Shown in pieces: positions 26,675 through 33,793 of a DNA stretch of 64,000 bases; the stretch's first letter is position 1, and each line of letters starts with the position of its first letter. The DNA is from Pseudomonadota bacterium (GTDB taxonomy: Bacteria; Pseudomonadota; Alphaproteobacteria; Rhizobiales; Hyphomicrobiaceae). The notes beneath the pieces were generated by a model that was not told where the DNA came from, made no database searches, and saw only the letters and a program-made list of their open reading frames with translations. Both the position numbers and the translations under genes were made by a program. Location of the stretch: contig JAFECG010000019.1 of assembly GCA_018242215.1 (NCBI GenBank), forward strand, positions 186,001 to 250,000. Direction: 5' to 3'.

Positions 26675-27898
26675 ATGAGCGGACGCTGGTTGTCCATCAT
26701 TGGGATTGGGGAGGATGGCCGAGCGGGCTTGAACTCGGCCGCCATCGGCTTGATCGACGCGGCCGAGCTTATTATTGGCGGGCGGCGGCATCTCGATCTC
26801 GCGGGCGCGACGCGCGGCGAGAAAGCAGATTGGGAAAAGCCGCTCGAAGCGACCGCCACGACGATCCTCGCGCAGCGCGGGAAGCCGGTCGTAGTTCTTG
26901 TTTCAGGCGATCCATTCTGGTTCGGCGCGGGCGCGACGCTGGCGCGCTCGATTCCAATCGAAGAGATGCTTGTCGTCCCGTCGCCGTCGAGCTTTTCGCT
27001 TGCTGCGGCTCGCTTGGGCTGGGCGTTGCAGGACGTAACGACACTTGGCCTCAATATGAAGGGGCTGACGCCGCTCATCCGCAGGCATCTGCACAACGGG
27101 CGGCGTATCCTGGCATTGGCGCTCAACGGCGACACGCCGCGCGAGGTGGCGGAACTTCTGACCGCTTCGGGGTTCGGTGAGAGCGAGATCATCGTGATGG
27201 AGGCGCTCGGCGGCCATCGAGAACGTATCCGCCGCGAACGTGCCCGTGATTTCGATCTCGATCACGTCGATCCGTTGAACATCATTGGCGTCGATGTCAT
27301 TGGCGGTCGGGACACGCGCCCGATCTCCTACACGTCTGGATTGCCCGACAGCTATTTTGAAAATGACGGGCAATTGACGAAGCGCGAAGTCCGTGCGGTC
27401 ACGCTATCGTCGCTTCGACCGGGTGCCGGGGAACTTTTGTGGGATGTCGGGACGGGCAGCGGATCGATCGGGATCGAATGGCTTCTTGCGCACCCGTCGA
27501 ACAGGGCTATCGGCATCGAGCGTGATGAAACGCGCGCAGCGCGCGCGATGAGAAATGCCATTTCGCTCGGCGTGCCTCATCTGGATATCACGATCGGACG
27601 GGCGCCTGATGCCCTGAAGGACTTGCCGCAACCGGACGCGATCTTCATCGGTTGCGGGACGGGCGGAGGAAAAGTCATTGCGGCGTGCTGGGTGGCGCTA
27701 AAGCCTGGCGGCCGGATCGTCGCCAATGCAGTGACGCTTGAATCCGAACTCGGCTTGCTTGCCGCTTATCATGACCACGGCGGAACGCTGACGCGTCTCA
27801 GTATCGAGCGCGCCGAGCCGGTCGGATCGCGTACGACGTGGCGCCCAGCGCTGCCAATCATGCAGTGGGTCGCCGAAAAGCCGAAGAGTGAGGCATGA
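26675..27898 (+). CDS. cobL: Precorrin-6Y C5,15-methyltransferase (decarboxylating) CobL
   Basis: A 407-residue two-domain enzyme. The N-terminal CbiE-like tetrapyrrole methylase has S-I-I-G-I-G-E-D-G and V-S-G-D-P-F-W-F-G. The C-terminal CbiT-like domain (from about 225) has L-L-W-D-V-G-T-G-S-G-S-I-G-I-E, a SAM-binding loop. It methylates C5 and C15 and decarboxylates precorrin-6B. ATG 26675 has TGGAG 10 bp upstream; a longer upstream frame is only a shadow of cobK. It overlaps cobE by ATGA. Confidence 0.95.
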   Translation: MSGRWLSIIGIGEDGRAGLNSAAIGLIDAAELIIGGRRHLDLAGATRGEKADWEKPLEATATTILAQRGKPVVVLVSGDPFWFGAGATLARSIPIEEMLVVPSPSSFSLAAARLGWALQDVTTLGLNMKGLTPLIRRHLHNGRRILALALNGDTPREVAELLTASGFGESEIIVMEALGGHRERIRRERARDFDLDHVDPLNIIGVDVIGGRDTRPISYTSGLPDSYFENDGQLTKREVRAVTLSSLRPGAGELLWDVGTGSGSIGIEWLLAHPSNRAIGIERDETRAARAMRNAISLGVPHLDITIGRAPDALKDLPQPDAIFIGCGTGGGKVIAACWVALKPGGRIVANAVTLESELGLLAAYHDHGGTLTRLSIERAEPVGSRTTWRPALPIMQWVAEKPKSEA

Positions 27899-28281
27899 TC
27901 GCGATCGGCATTGGTGCCAATAGCCGGGCACAGAAGCGCGACTTTTCGGCGGCGCTTGACGAGGCTCTCCGACGAGCAGGAACTGCCGACGTCGTCGCGA
28001 CGTTCGATCAAGTCTCATTCGCCGATCATGTTTGTGACGCCGCTCTCGGGGCGTCGATCCCGTATCAGCCGGTGACGCTGGAGATGATGCGCGCGCGAAA
28101 CAGCGACTGCCTTACGCATTCGGAGCGATCCTTGTCGTTGTTCGGTGTGGCGTCGGTCGCCGAAGCGGCGGCGCTTGCATCTGCAGGCCCGGGCTCGCGC
28201 CTGATCATGCCGCGGCGTATTATTGGATACATCACCGTCGCAGCAGCCCAGTCTGCCGATGAAGGAGAACGGTCGGAATGA
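27895..28281 (+). CDS. cobE: CobE, CbiG C-terminal-domain-like protein
   Basis: A 128-residue protein beginning I-A-I-G-I-G-A-N-S, the pattern of CobE and of the C-terminal domain of CbiG, and ending in a short disordered acidic tail. CobE is needed for the aerobic pathway, but its exact step is debated. It is coupled by ATGA overlaps to cobL upstream and cobM downstream. Confidence 0.9.
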   Translation: MIAIGIGANSRAQKRDFSAALDEALRRAGTADVVATFDQVSFADHVCDAALGASIPYQPVTLEMMRARNSDCLTHSERSLSLFGVASVAEAAALASAGPGSRLIMPRRIIGYITVAAAQSADEGERSE

Positions 28282-29036
28282 CGGTGCATTTCATCGGCGC
28301 CGGTCCCGGTGCTGCCGACCTCATAACGGTTCGCGGGCGCGATCTGATAGCAAAGTGTCCGGTCTGCCTTTACGCCGGATCCTTGGTGCCGCAGGCGTTG
28401 CTGACGCATTGCCCGCCGGGGGCGGAAATTGTCGATACGGCCCCGTTGACGCTTGACGACATCGTCGCGCGGATCGCGGCGGCTGCGCGCGAAGGCAAGG
28501 ACGTCGCGCGTCTGCATTCGGGCGATCTCTCGATCTGGAGTGCGCTCGGCGAACAGTTGCGGCGGCTCGATCAGGTTGGGATCGCCTATACGATCACGCC
28601 GGGCGTACCTGCGTTTGCCGCGGCTTCGGCCGTGCTCGCGCGCGAGCTGACGCTTCCCGAGGTCGCGCAGTCGGTTGTTTTGACGCGAACTTCAGGGCGC
28701 GCGTCGTCAATGCCCGAGTCGGAGCAACTTGAAGCCTTCGCGGCGACGCGGGCGACGCTTGCAGTCCATCTCTCGATTCACGCGATCGAGGATGTCGTTC
28801 GCCGGCTTCTGCCGTTCTATGGTTCCGATTGTCCGGCGGCGGTGGTCTACCGCGCCACGTGGCCGGAGGAGCACGTTATTCGTGGAACGCTGCAGACTAT
28901 CGTCGCGCAAACGGCGGAAGCAGCGCCGGAGCGAACAGCGCTGATCCTTGTCGGCGACGCTCTCGGCCGCGATGATTTCCGGGAAAGTGCACTTTATAGC
29001 GTCGATTACCGGCGCCGGTTCCGGGGCGGGGCGTGA
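28278..29036 (+). CDS. cobM: Precorrin-4 C11-methyltransferase CobM
   Basis: A 252-residue SAM-dependent methylase with [16 protein letters not shown] at the N-terminus, [18 protein letters not shown] and [10 protein letters not shown]. It makes precorrin-5. The next enzyme in the aerobic route, CobF, is not found in this window. Confidence 0.95.
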   Translation: MTVHFIGAGPGAADLITVRGRDLIAKCPVCLYAGSLVPQALLTHCPPGAEIVDTAPLTLDDIVARIAAAAREGKDVARLHSGDLSIWSALGEQLRRLDQVGIAYTITPGVPAFAAASAVLARELTLPEVAQSVVLTRTSGRASSMPESEQLEAFAATRATLAVHLSIHAIEDVVRRLLPFYGSDCPAAVVYRATWPEEHVIRGTLQTIVAQTAEAAPERTALILVGDALGRDDFRESALYSVDYRRRFRGGA

Positions 29037-30358
29037 TGACCGAAGCTCTAGCGTTGCCGCCAGGGGTTATGATCGCGGCACCGCGTTCGGGGTCCGGCAA
29101 AACGACGGTGACGCTGGGTTTGTTGCGCGCCCTTGCGCGGCGCGGCCCTACTGTACAACCATTCAAGTGTGGCCCGGATTACATCGACCCCGCATTTCAT
29201 GCGATCGCGGCCGGCAGAACCTCTTTCAACATCGATAGCTGGGCGATGCCGTGGGACCATGCAGCGGGGATCCTCGCAGCCGCGGCCTCGGACGCCGATA
29301 TCGTCGTGTGCGAAGCGCTGATGGGGCTTTTCGACGGTGTCTCGCGCCCGGGATATTGGGGCAACGGCGCAAGCGCCGATCTGGCGGCAAAAACGGGTTG
29401 GCCCGTGGTCCTCGTGCTCGACATTTCGGGGCAATCGCAGACGGCGGCTGCCGTCGCGCGCGGTTTCCAAGGATTTCGTGACGGCGTAACGATCGGAGCA
29501 GTCATTCTGAACAGAACAGGGAGCGCGCGGCATGTGCGTTTTGCGACCGATGCACTGGCGGCTGCGGGCCTTCAGGTCGTCGGGGCGTTGCCCCGCGAGA
29601 AGTCCGTCATCCTGCCGGAACGGCACCTCGGACTGGTGCAGGCGGAAGAAACGGCAGAAATTGAATGCCGCCTGAATGCGCTTGCGGATTTTGTCGAGAG
29701 TAACGTCGATATCGATAGAATTCTGGCGCTCGCAAAGCCGGGAACGCTTCGCTTCTCGAGGCGGCTGGGGCGGCGTCCGCCTGGCCAGCGGATCGCGCTC
29801 GCACGGGACGCGGCTTTCTCGTTCGTCTATCCGCACCTTCTTGCGGGTTGGCGCGAGGCCGGTGCGGAAATTATCCCGTTTTCTCCGCTTGCGGATGAAG
29901 CGCCGGATTCGGCAGCCGACGTCGTATGGCTGCCGGGCGGGTACCCCGAGCTGCATGCCGGAAAGCTGGCAAATGCCCGCGGCTTCAAGTCGGCGATTTG
30001 TGAGTTTGCCCAGTCACGTCCTGTTCATGGTGAGTGTGGTGGCTATATGGTGCTGGGAGCGGGGCTCGTCGACGCGGACGGGTCGAGGCACGAAATGCTC
30101 GGGCTTCTGGGCCTCGAGACATCTTTCGCAGCGCGAAAGATGAACCTCGGGTATCGCCGGGCGCAGCTTCTCGAAGCCTGTCCGCTTGGTGTTGCCGGCG
30201 ATATTTTGGGGGGGCATGAATTCCATTATGCGCGTGTTCTCTCGTCGCCAGATGCCCCCCTGTTCAAGGTGCAGAATTCGGACGGCGAAGCGGGTCCGAA
30301 CAGTGGCGGCCGCCGCGGATATGCAACAGGATCATTTTTTCATTATATCAGCAACTAA
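29036..30358 (+). CDS. cobB: Hydrogenobyrinic/cobyrinic acid a,c-diamide synthase CobB
   Basis: A 440-residue amidotransferase: P-loop A-P-R-S-G-S-G-K-T-T-V near residue 18, then G-P-D-Y-I-D-P-A-F-H, and a C-terminal glutaminase-like domain with V-H-G-E-C-G-G-Y-M-V-L-G carrying the nucleophile Cys. ATG 29036 overlaps the cobM stop by one base; an adjacent GTG 29033 is possible. It is the last gene of the riboswitch operon. No clear hairpin terminator follows. Confidence 0.94.
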   Translation: MTEALALPPGVMIAAPRSGSGKTTVTLGLLRALARRGPTVQPFKCGPDYIDPAFHAIAAGRTSFNIDSWAMPWDHAAGILAAAASDADIVVCEALMGLFDGVSRPGYWGNGASADLAAKTGWPVVLVLDISGQSQTAAAVARGFQGFRDGVTIGAVILNRTGSARHVRFATDALAAAGLQVVGALPREKSVILPERHLGLVQAEETAEIECRLNALADFVESNVDIDRILALAKPGTLRFSRRLGRRPPGQRIALARDAAFSFVYPHLLAGWREAGAEIIPFSPLADEAPDSAADVVWLPGGYPELHAGKLANARGFKSAICEFAQSRPVHGECGGYMVLGAGLVDADGSRHEMLGLLGLETSFAARKMNLGYRRAQLLEACPLGVAGDILGGHEFHYARVLSSPDAPLFKVQNSDGEAGPNSGGRRGYATGSFFHYISN

Positions 30359-30475
30359 GCCAATCAAGCCTATGGGCGGGGCTGTTTATGGAATATGCGC
30401 TTACGTATCCGGCGCCGTCGCTCAGTTGCCGGAACTTTTTGGAACGTTGCGCATTTAGAGCTGCATGGTTCGCTG

Positions 30476-30500
30476 GGAACTCCAGGACACAAGGAAAGTT
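30476..30500 (+). promoter_or_regulatory. Candidate EcfG-dependent promoter of nepR-ecfG
   Basis: GGAAC (30476-30480), a 16-bp spacer and AGTT (30497-30500) match the EcfG consensus GGAAC-N16/17-CGTT with one mismatch, 33 bp upstream of the nepR ATG. Autoregulation by EcfG is common in alphaproteobacteria. Confidence 0.6.
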
Positions 30501-30532
30501 ACTACGGATTCCGTAACTAAGGTTTTTTGGTG

Positions 30533-30730
30533 ATGGGCACTAGCAGTGACCCCAAGCGGGGGGATTCAGTCACTATGCAGGCACCCTTGCCGGTCGAGCT
30601 TCAGGGCCAGATCGGACAGCGTCTGCGGGAAGCCTATATCGAGCTCATTAATGAGCCTGTCCCGGACAGGTTCGTCATCCTGCTGCAAAAGCTGAAGCAG
30701 CGGGAGGACGAGCAGGGAGGGCAGTCGTGA
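30533..30730 (+). CDS. nepR: Anti-sigma factor NepR
   Basis: A 65-residue protein with the NepR core: L-P-V-E-L-Q-G-Q-I-G-Q-R-L-R-E-A-Y, then E-P-V-P-D-R-F followed by L-L-Q-K-L. Two helices grip EcfG in unstressed cells and pass to phosphorylated PhyR under stress. ATG 30533 is favoured; GTG 30530 is adjacent. Its stop overlaps the ecfG GTG start by four bases (GTGA), as usual for this gene pair. Confidence 0.93.
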   Translation: MGTSSDPKRGDSVTMQAPLPVELQGQIGQRLREAYIELINEPVPDRFVILLQKLKQREDEQGGQS

Positions 30731-31281
30731 CAAGACGTGACGTCGATCTGGAAACTTTGTTGATCGGTACGGTCCCGAATCTCCGTGCATTTGCGAACTC
30801 CCTGTGCGGAGATCCAACGCGCGCAGACGATCTTGTTCAGGACACACTCGTTAAGGCTTGGTCAAATCTCGATGGATTCGAAAAAGGCTCCAATCTGAAG
30901 GCCTGGCTATTCACGATCCTACGCAACACGTACTTCTCGGAGCTTCGCAAGCGCCGACGCGAGGTCGAAGATGCCGATGGTGCGCTCGCAGAGCGGATGT
31001 CCGTTCTTCCCGAGCAGCATGTCCATATGGATCTTGTCGATTTCAAAAAGGCCTTCGGCAGCTTGAGCGACGATCAGAAGGAAGTGCTTCTTCTTGTCGG
31101 CGCGGAGGGCTTTTCGTACGAAGAGGCTGCCGAAATCACCAATGCGGCGGTCGGCACCGTCAAGAGCAGGGTCAACCGGGCGCGGGTCGCGCTGAACAAG
31201 GCTCTCGGCTTCCAGGAGGGCGAAAATTTCAATCCGAATGGCGAATTCGCCGGAATTACGCGAGCGGTCAGCCGGGGGTGA
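30727..31281 (+). CDS. ecfG: General stress response sigma factor EcfG (ECF15)
   Basis: A 184-residue ECF sigma factor. Region 2 (about 15-80) has D-P-T-R-A-D-D-L-V-Q-D-T-L-V-K-A-W and W-L-F-T-I-L-R-N; region 4 (about 110-160) has E-G-F-S-Y-E-E-A-A-E-I and G-T-V-K-S-R-V-N-R-A-R. The GTG start overlaps nepR. Its target consensus is GGAAC-N16/17-CGTT, found near nepR and upstream of the DUF1328/CsbD genes. Confidence 0.93.
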   Translation: MTRRDVDLETLLIGTVPNLRAFANSLCGDPTRADDLVQDTLVKAWSNLDGFEKGSNLKAWLFTILRNTYFSELRKRRREVEDADGALAERMSVLPEQHVHMDLVDFKKAFGSLSDDQKEVLLLVGAEGFSYEEAAEITNAAVGTVKSRVNRARVALNKALGFQEGENFNPNGEFAGITRAVSRG

Positions 31282-31405
31282 AAATCATTCCGCTGCTGCG
31301 GCAGGCGGAGCAAAGATACACGAACGTAAGGCCTTCACTGACATGAATATGTGCTCTTCGAGCGCATTTCACCGTCTCGCCAACAATGAGCTTACGAGGT
31401 GCACA

Positions 31406-32212
31406 ATGTCGATTGCGGAATCCATCGCCCCCCATCTTCCCTATCTCCGCCGCTATGCCCGGTCGTTGTCCGGCAGCCAGTCAGCTGGGGACAATTACGT
31501 GGCCGCCGTGCTCGAGGCTTTGATTGAGGACTCGGACGCCTTCGATAAATCGATCGCACCGCGCGTCGCCCTTTATCGGGCCTTCACGAAGGTGTGGAAT
31601 TCCGTTGCGGTCAACCGCACCTCTGAGGAAGCGAGTCAGCTCGACAAACCACTTCCGGAGCGAAGGCTCGAGTCGATCACACCGCTTCCCCGGCAGGCAT
31701 TCCTTCTTGTGTCGGTCGAAGGGTTCTCCACAGCGGAAGCCGCGCAGATTTTGGACGTCACTCCGGCGCACGTGACGGAGCTTTTGCAAATGGCCGGCGC
31801 GGAAATTGCCGAGCAACTCTCTGCCGATGTGCTGATCATCGAAGACGAGCCGCTTATCGCGATGGATCTCGAAGCGCTCGTGGTTGACATCGGGCATCGG
31901 GTCCAGGGCGTTGCGCGGACGCACGAGGAAGCGTTAGCGGAAGTTGCGAAGAAAGCACCCTCGCTTGTGCTCGCGGATATTCACCTCGCTGACGGAAGCT
32001 CCGGACTCGAGGCGGTCAATGAGATTCTCGAATCGATCAGCGTGCCGGTCATCTTCATCACGGCATTTCCAGAGCGCTTGCTGACGGGGACCAAACCAGA
32101 GCCTGTGTTCCTTATCACGAAGCCTTTCGAGCCGGCTGTCGTGAAGGCGATGATCAGTCAGTCGCTATTCTTCGGACTCAGATCGAAAAAAGCAGGTCAG
32201 CGCGCTGCTTGA
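31406..32212 (+). CDS. phyR: Response regulator PhyR, anti-anti-sigma factor
   Basis: A 268-residue protein with an ECF-sigma-like domain (1 to about 135, sigma-4-like E-G-F-S-T-A-E-A-A-Q-I-L) fused to a receiver domain (about 141-260). The phospho-acceptor is Asp191 in V-L-A-D-I-H-L; F-I-T-A-F-P-E-R-L is the FATGUY-type motif and I-T-K-P-F contains the conserved Lys. Phosphorylated PhyR sequesters NepR and frees EcfG. ATG 31406 has GAGGT upstream; the frame extends further but without conserved residues. It is collinear with nepR-ecfG, 124 bp downstream. Confidence 0.94.
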   Translation: MSIAESIAPHLPYLRRYARSLSGSQSAGDNYVAAVLEALIEDSDAFDKSIAPRVALYRAFTKVWNSVAVNRTSEEASQLDKPLPERRLESITPLPRQAFLLVSVEGFSTAEAAQILDVTPAHVTELLQMAGAEIAEQLSADVLIIEDEPLIAMDLEALVVDIGHRVQGVARTHEEALAEVAKKAPSLVLADIHLADGSSGLEAVNEILESISVPVIFITAFPERLLTGTKPEPVFLITKPFEPAVVKAMISQSLFFGLRSKKAGQRAA

Positions 32213-32262
32213 CGATTGGGTGGAGAGACGACCTCTTTTCAAGTAGGGACTCGACTCTTAGG

Positions 32263-32712
32263 TCATCCAGACGCCGCGCTTTTGGTTTTCTTCGTCAAAG
32301 GCGGGACGCGGACATCAAGTTTCTGTGCGGTGGATTTTTCGCTCCACACGTATTTCGGGGCGCGAGCGAGAGTGTCCTTCGTTGCGTCTATGATTGCGAT
32401 TCTTCGGCCGTTCTTTTTGCGGAGCGTCAGTTCCGCGAACGGCACGGCGACGCTTCTCTCTCCCTGCTGTCTACGGACGCCGATCACGGCGATGCGGGCC
32501 TTTCCGCTATCGTCGAGGACGAGAGAATTCACAGTTCCGAGTTTCTCGCCGCTCAAGTTCTCGACGGGAAGGCTGATAATGCTCGCTGTGCCGTGCTCGT
32601 CTGCAGACTGGGTTGCAGTGAACGACGCAGCGTAGGCGGACGTAGTGGCAGCCACCGGTGCGATCGCTAAGCCTGCCGGCAACGTCGTTGGGCTAGGATC
32701 GAGCTTTTTCAT
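32263..32712 (-). CDS. Exported PRC-barrel domain protein
   Basis: A 149-residue protein with a signal-like N-terminus (A-G-L-A-I-A-P-V-A and A-Y-A-A near residue 29) followed by a PRC-barrel fold: L-P-V-E-N-L-S-G-E-K-L-G-T-V-N-S-L-V-L-D-D, then I-A-V-I-G-V. The C-terminus is Lys-rich. PRC-barrel proteins of this kind are frequent in stress regulons. AAGGAG precedes the ATG. On the minus strand upstream, GGAAC-N16-CGAT (32745-32769) is a weak EcfG-promoter-like match. It is convergent with phyR. Confidence 0.7.
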   Translation of the reverse strand: MKKLDPSPTTLPAGLAIAPVAATTSAYAASFTATQSADEHGTASIISLPVENLSGEKLGTVNSLVLDDSGKARIAVIGVRRQQGERSVAVPFAELTLRKKNGRRIAIIDATKDTLARAPKYVWSEKSTAQKLDVRVPPLTKKTKSAASG

Positions 32713-32809
32713 GCCGTCTCTCCTTGCTGGATCCTATTTCATCAATCGCTCGGCGGGATTATTCGTTCCGCCGGGAATCGAGCGGGCCGTGGGCGTCGAG
32801 GGTGTCGAT

Positions 32810-32847
32810 GAAAAAAAAGTGCGGCCGGGGACTACACCCCGGCCGCA
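32810..32847 (-). terminator. Rho-independent terminator after csbD
   Basis: On the minus strand, an 11-bp perfect stem, TGCGGCCGGGG with CCCCGGCCGCA and a 6-nt loop (32820-32847), is followed by eight T residues (32811-32818). It lies 29 bp after the csbD stop. This is the strongest terminator in the window. Confidence 0.92.
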
Positions 32848-32876
32848 TGAAAGGAGTTCGAATAAAACCGCTTCCG

Positions 32877-33074
32877 TTAAAATGAGGAAAGCCAGTTGTC
32901 TACTTCGCTACGGATTTGATCCTTACCGTAACCATATCGCTCTTGCAGTTTGCCCTCGAGTTGTTCACGCCGGCCATTGATAACCTGTAGGTCATCGTCC
33001 GTAAGCTTGCCCCACTGGGCCTTGGCTTTGCCGGTGAACTGCTTCCAGTTTCCTTCGATGCGGTTCCAGTCCAT
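32877..33074 (-). CDS. CsbD-family stress protein
   Basis: A 65-residue protein with the CsbD pattern: M-D-W-N-R-I-E-G-N-W-K-Q-F-T-G-K, then W-G-K-L-T-D-D-D-L and E-G-K-L-Q-E-R-Y-G-Y. CsbD proteins are small, hydrophilic and induced by general stress; their molecular role is unknown. AAGGAGA precedes the start. The DUF1328 gene lies 47 bp upstream on the same strand, so both probably share the EcfG-type promoter at 33336-33361. Confidence 0.9.
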   Translation of the reverse strand: MDWNRIEGNWKQFTGKAKAQWGKLTDDDLQVINGRREQLEGKLQERYGYGKDQIRSEVDNWLSSF

Positions 33075-33121
33075 CTATCTCTCCTTACGTTGATATGGTG
33101 CGAACGATTTTGATCGGCGAT

Positions 33122-33295
33122 TCACGCCCGTCGGAGAAAATTCGCGACGATCGCTACGACGAACAAAACGATCGCGACCCAGAAAATGAGACGCGCGCCT
33201 TCCATTGCCGTTCCCGCCACTCCGCCGAAACCAAGCGCGGCTGCAACAATGGCGACGATCAAAAATACGATCGCATAGTGCAGTAGGTTTCCCAT
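33122..33295 (-). CDS. DUF1328 (YtjA-like) small membrane protein
   Basis: A 57-residue protein starting [10 protein letters not shown]. Two hydrophobic helices (about 8-28 and 36-52) are separated by [11 protein letters not shown], and it ends F-L-R-R-A. This is the DUF1328/YtjA pattern, a stress-associated inner-membrane family of unknown function. GGAG precedes the ATG. An EcfG-type promoter starts 41 bp upstream of the start codon. The gene is short and easily missed by length cut-offs. Confidence 0.88.
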   Translation of the reverse strand: MGNLLHYAIVFLIVAIVAAALGFGGVAGTAMEGARLIFWVAIVLFVVAIVANFLRRA

Positions 33296-33793
33296 TTAAA
33301 ACTCCGGCCGCTAGCTGACATTCAGCTGCCCGTGAAACGTGCATGCCCACTGCGAAGTTCCGACAGTTTTTAGGGGTGCGGGCAGACGCCGATGATTCGA
33401 AGAGGGCCAATTCGCGGCCTAAAACGCAGAGTTCGCGCCGCTCGGGGGGAAGTGACGCGAACTCTTCTAAGCGATGCCGCGCCCTGGGCCACGGGGGGGA
33501 GTGGAGGGGGAGTAGTGGGCACGGTCACATCCTATAAACGGCGTCGCCGTTCAGAGGTTCCAGAAGACAGCCGCAGGATTTATCAGATAGCGCATAAAGG
33601 CGTTTGAACGTGCAATGGCGCCGCGCTTAGTGACGTGCTGAGAAAATCGCTCAGCCGCGCTGGACCGTTGCCGTAGAGCACGAGCGTTGGACAGCTCCGG
33701 TCATAATCATTCAGGACATAAGTCGTCCAAGCGACCGGGGTGGGTGCTTCGCCATAGTCATCCGGCCGAACTCTCGTGTATGCTGCTGTTGTC
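33296..33793. other. Intergenic region between divergent stress genes
   Basis: About 500 bp hold the EcfG-type promoter (33336-33361) and a G-rich block (33486-33519) with four G-runs of at least three. A minus-strand frame of 70 codons (33583-33795) has no recognisable domain or clear ribosome-binding site. The promoter of the sensor kinase at 33794 should be at the right-hand end, but no consensus is visible. Confidence 0.45.
33336..33361 (-). promoter_or_regulatory. EcfG-dependent promoter of the DUF1328-csbD pair
   Basis: On the minus strand GGAAC (33361-33357), a 17-bp spacer and CGTT (33339-33336) match the EcfG consensus exactly. The -10 element ends 41 bp upstream of the DUF1328 ATG. 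The sigma factor gene is 2 kb away. Confidence 0.75.

Noticed and set aside
32745-32769. EcfG promoter for the PRC-barrel gene
   Set aside because: GGAAC is present, but the -10 reads CGAT rather than CGTT; too weak to call as a separate feature.
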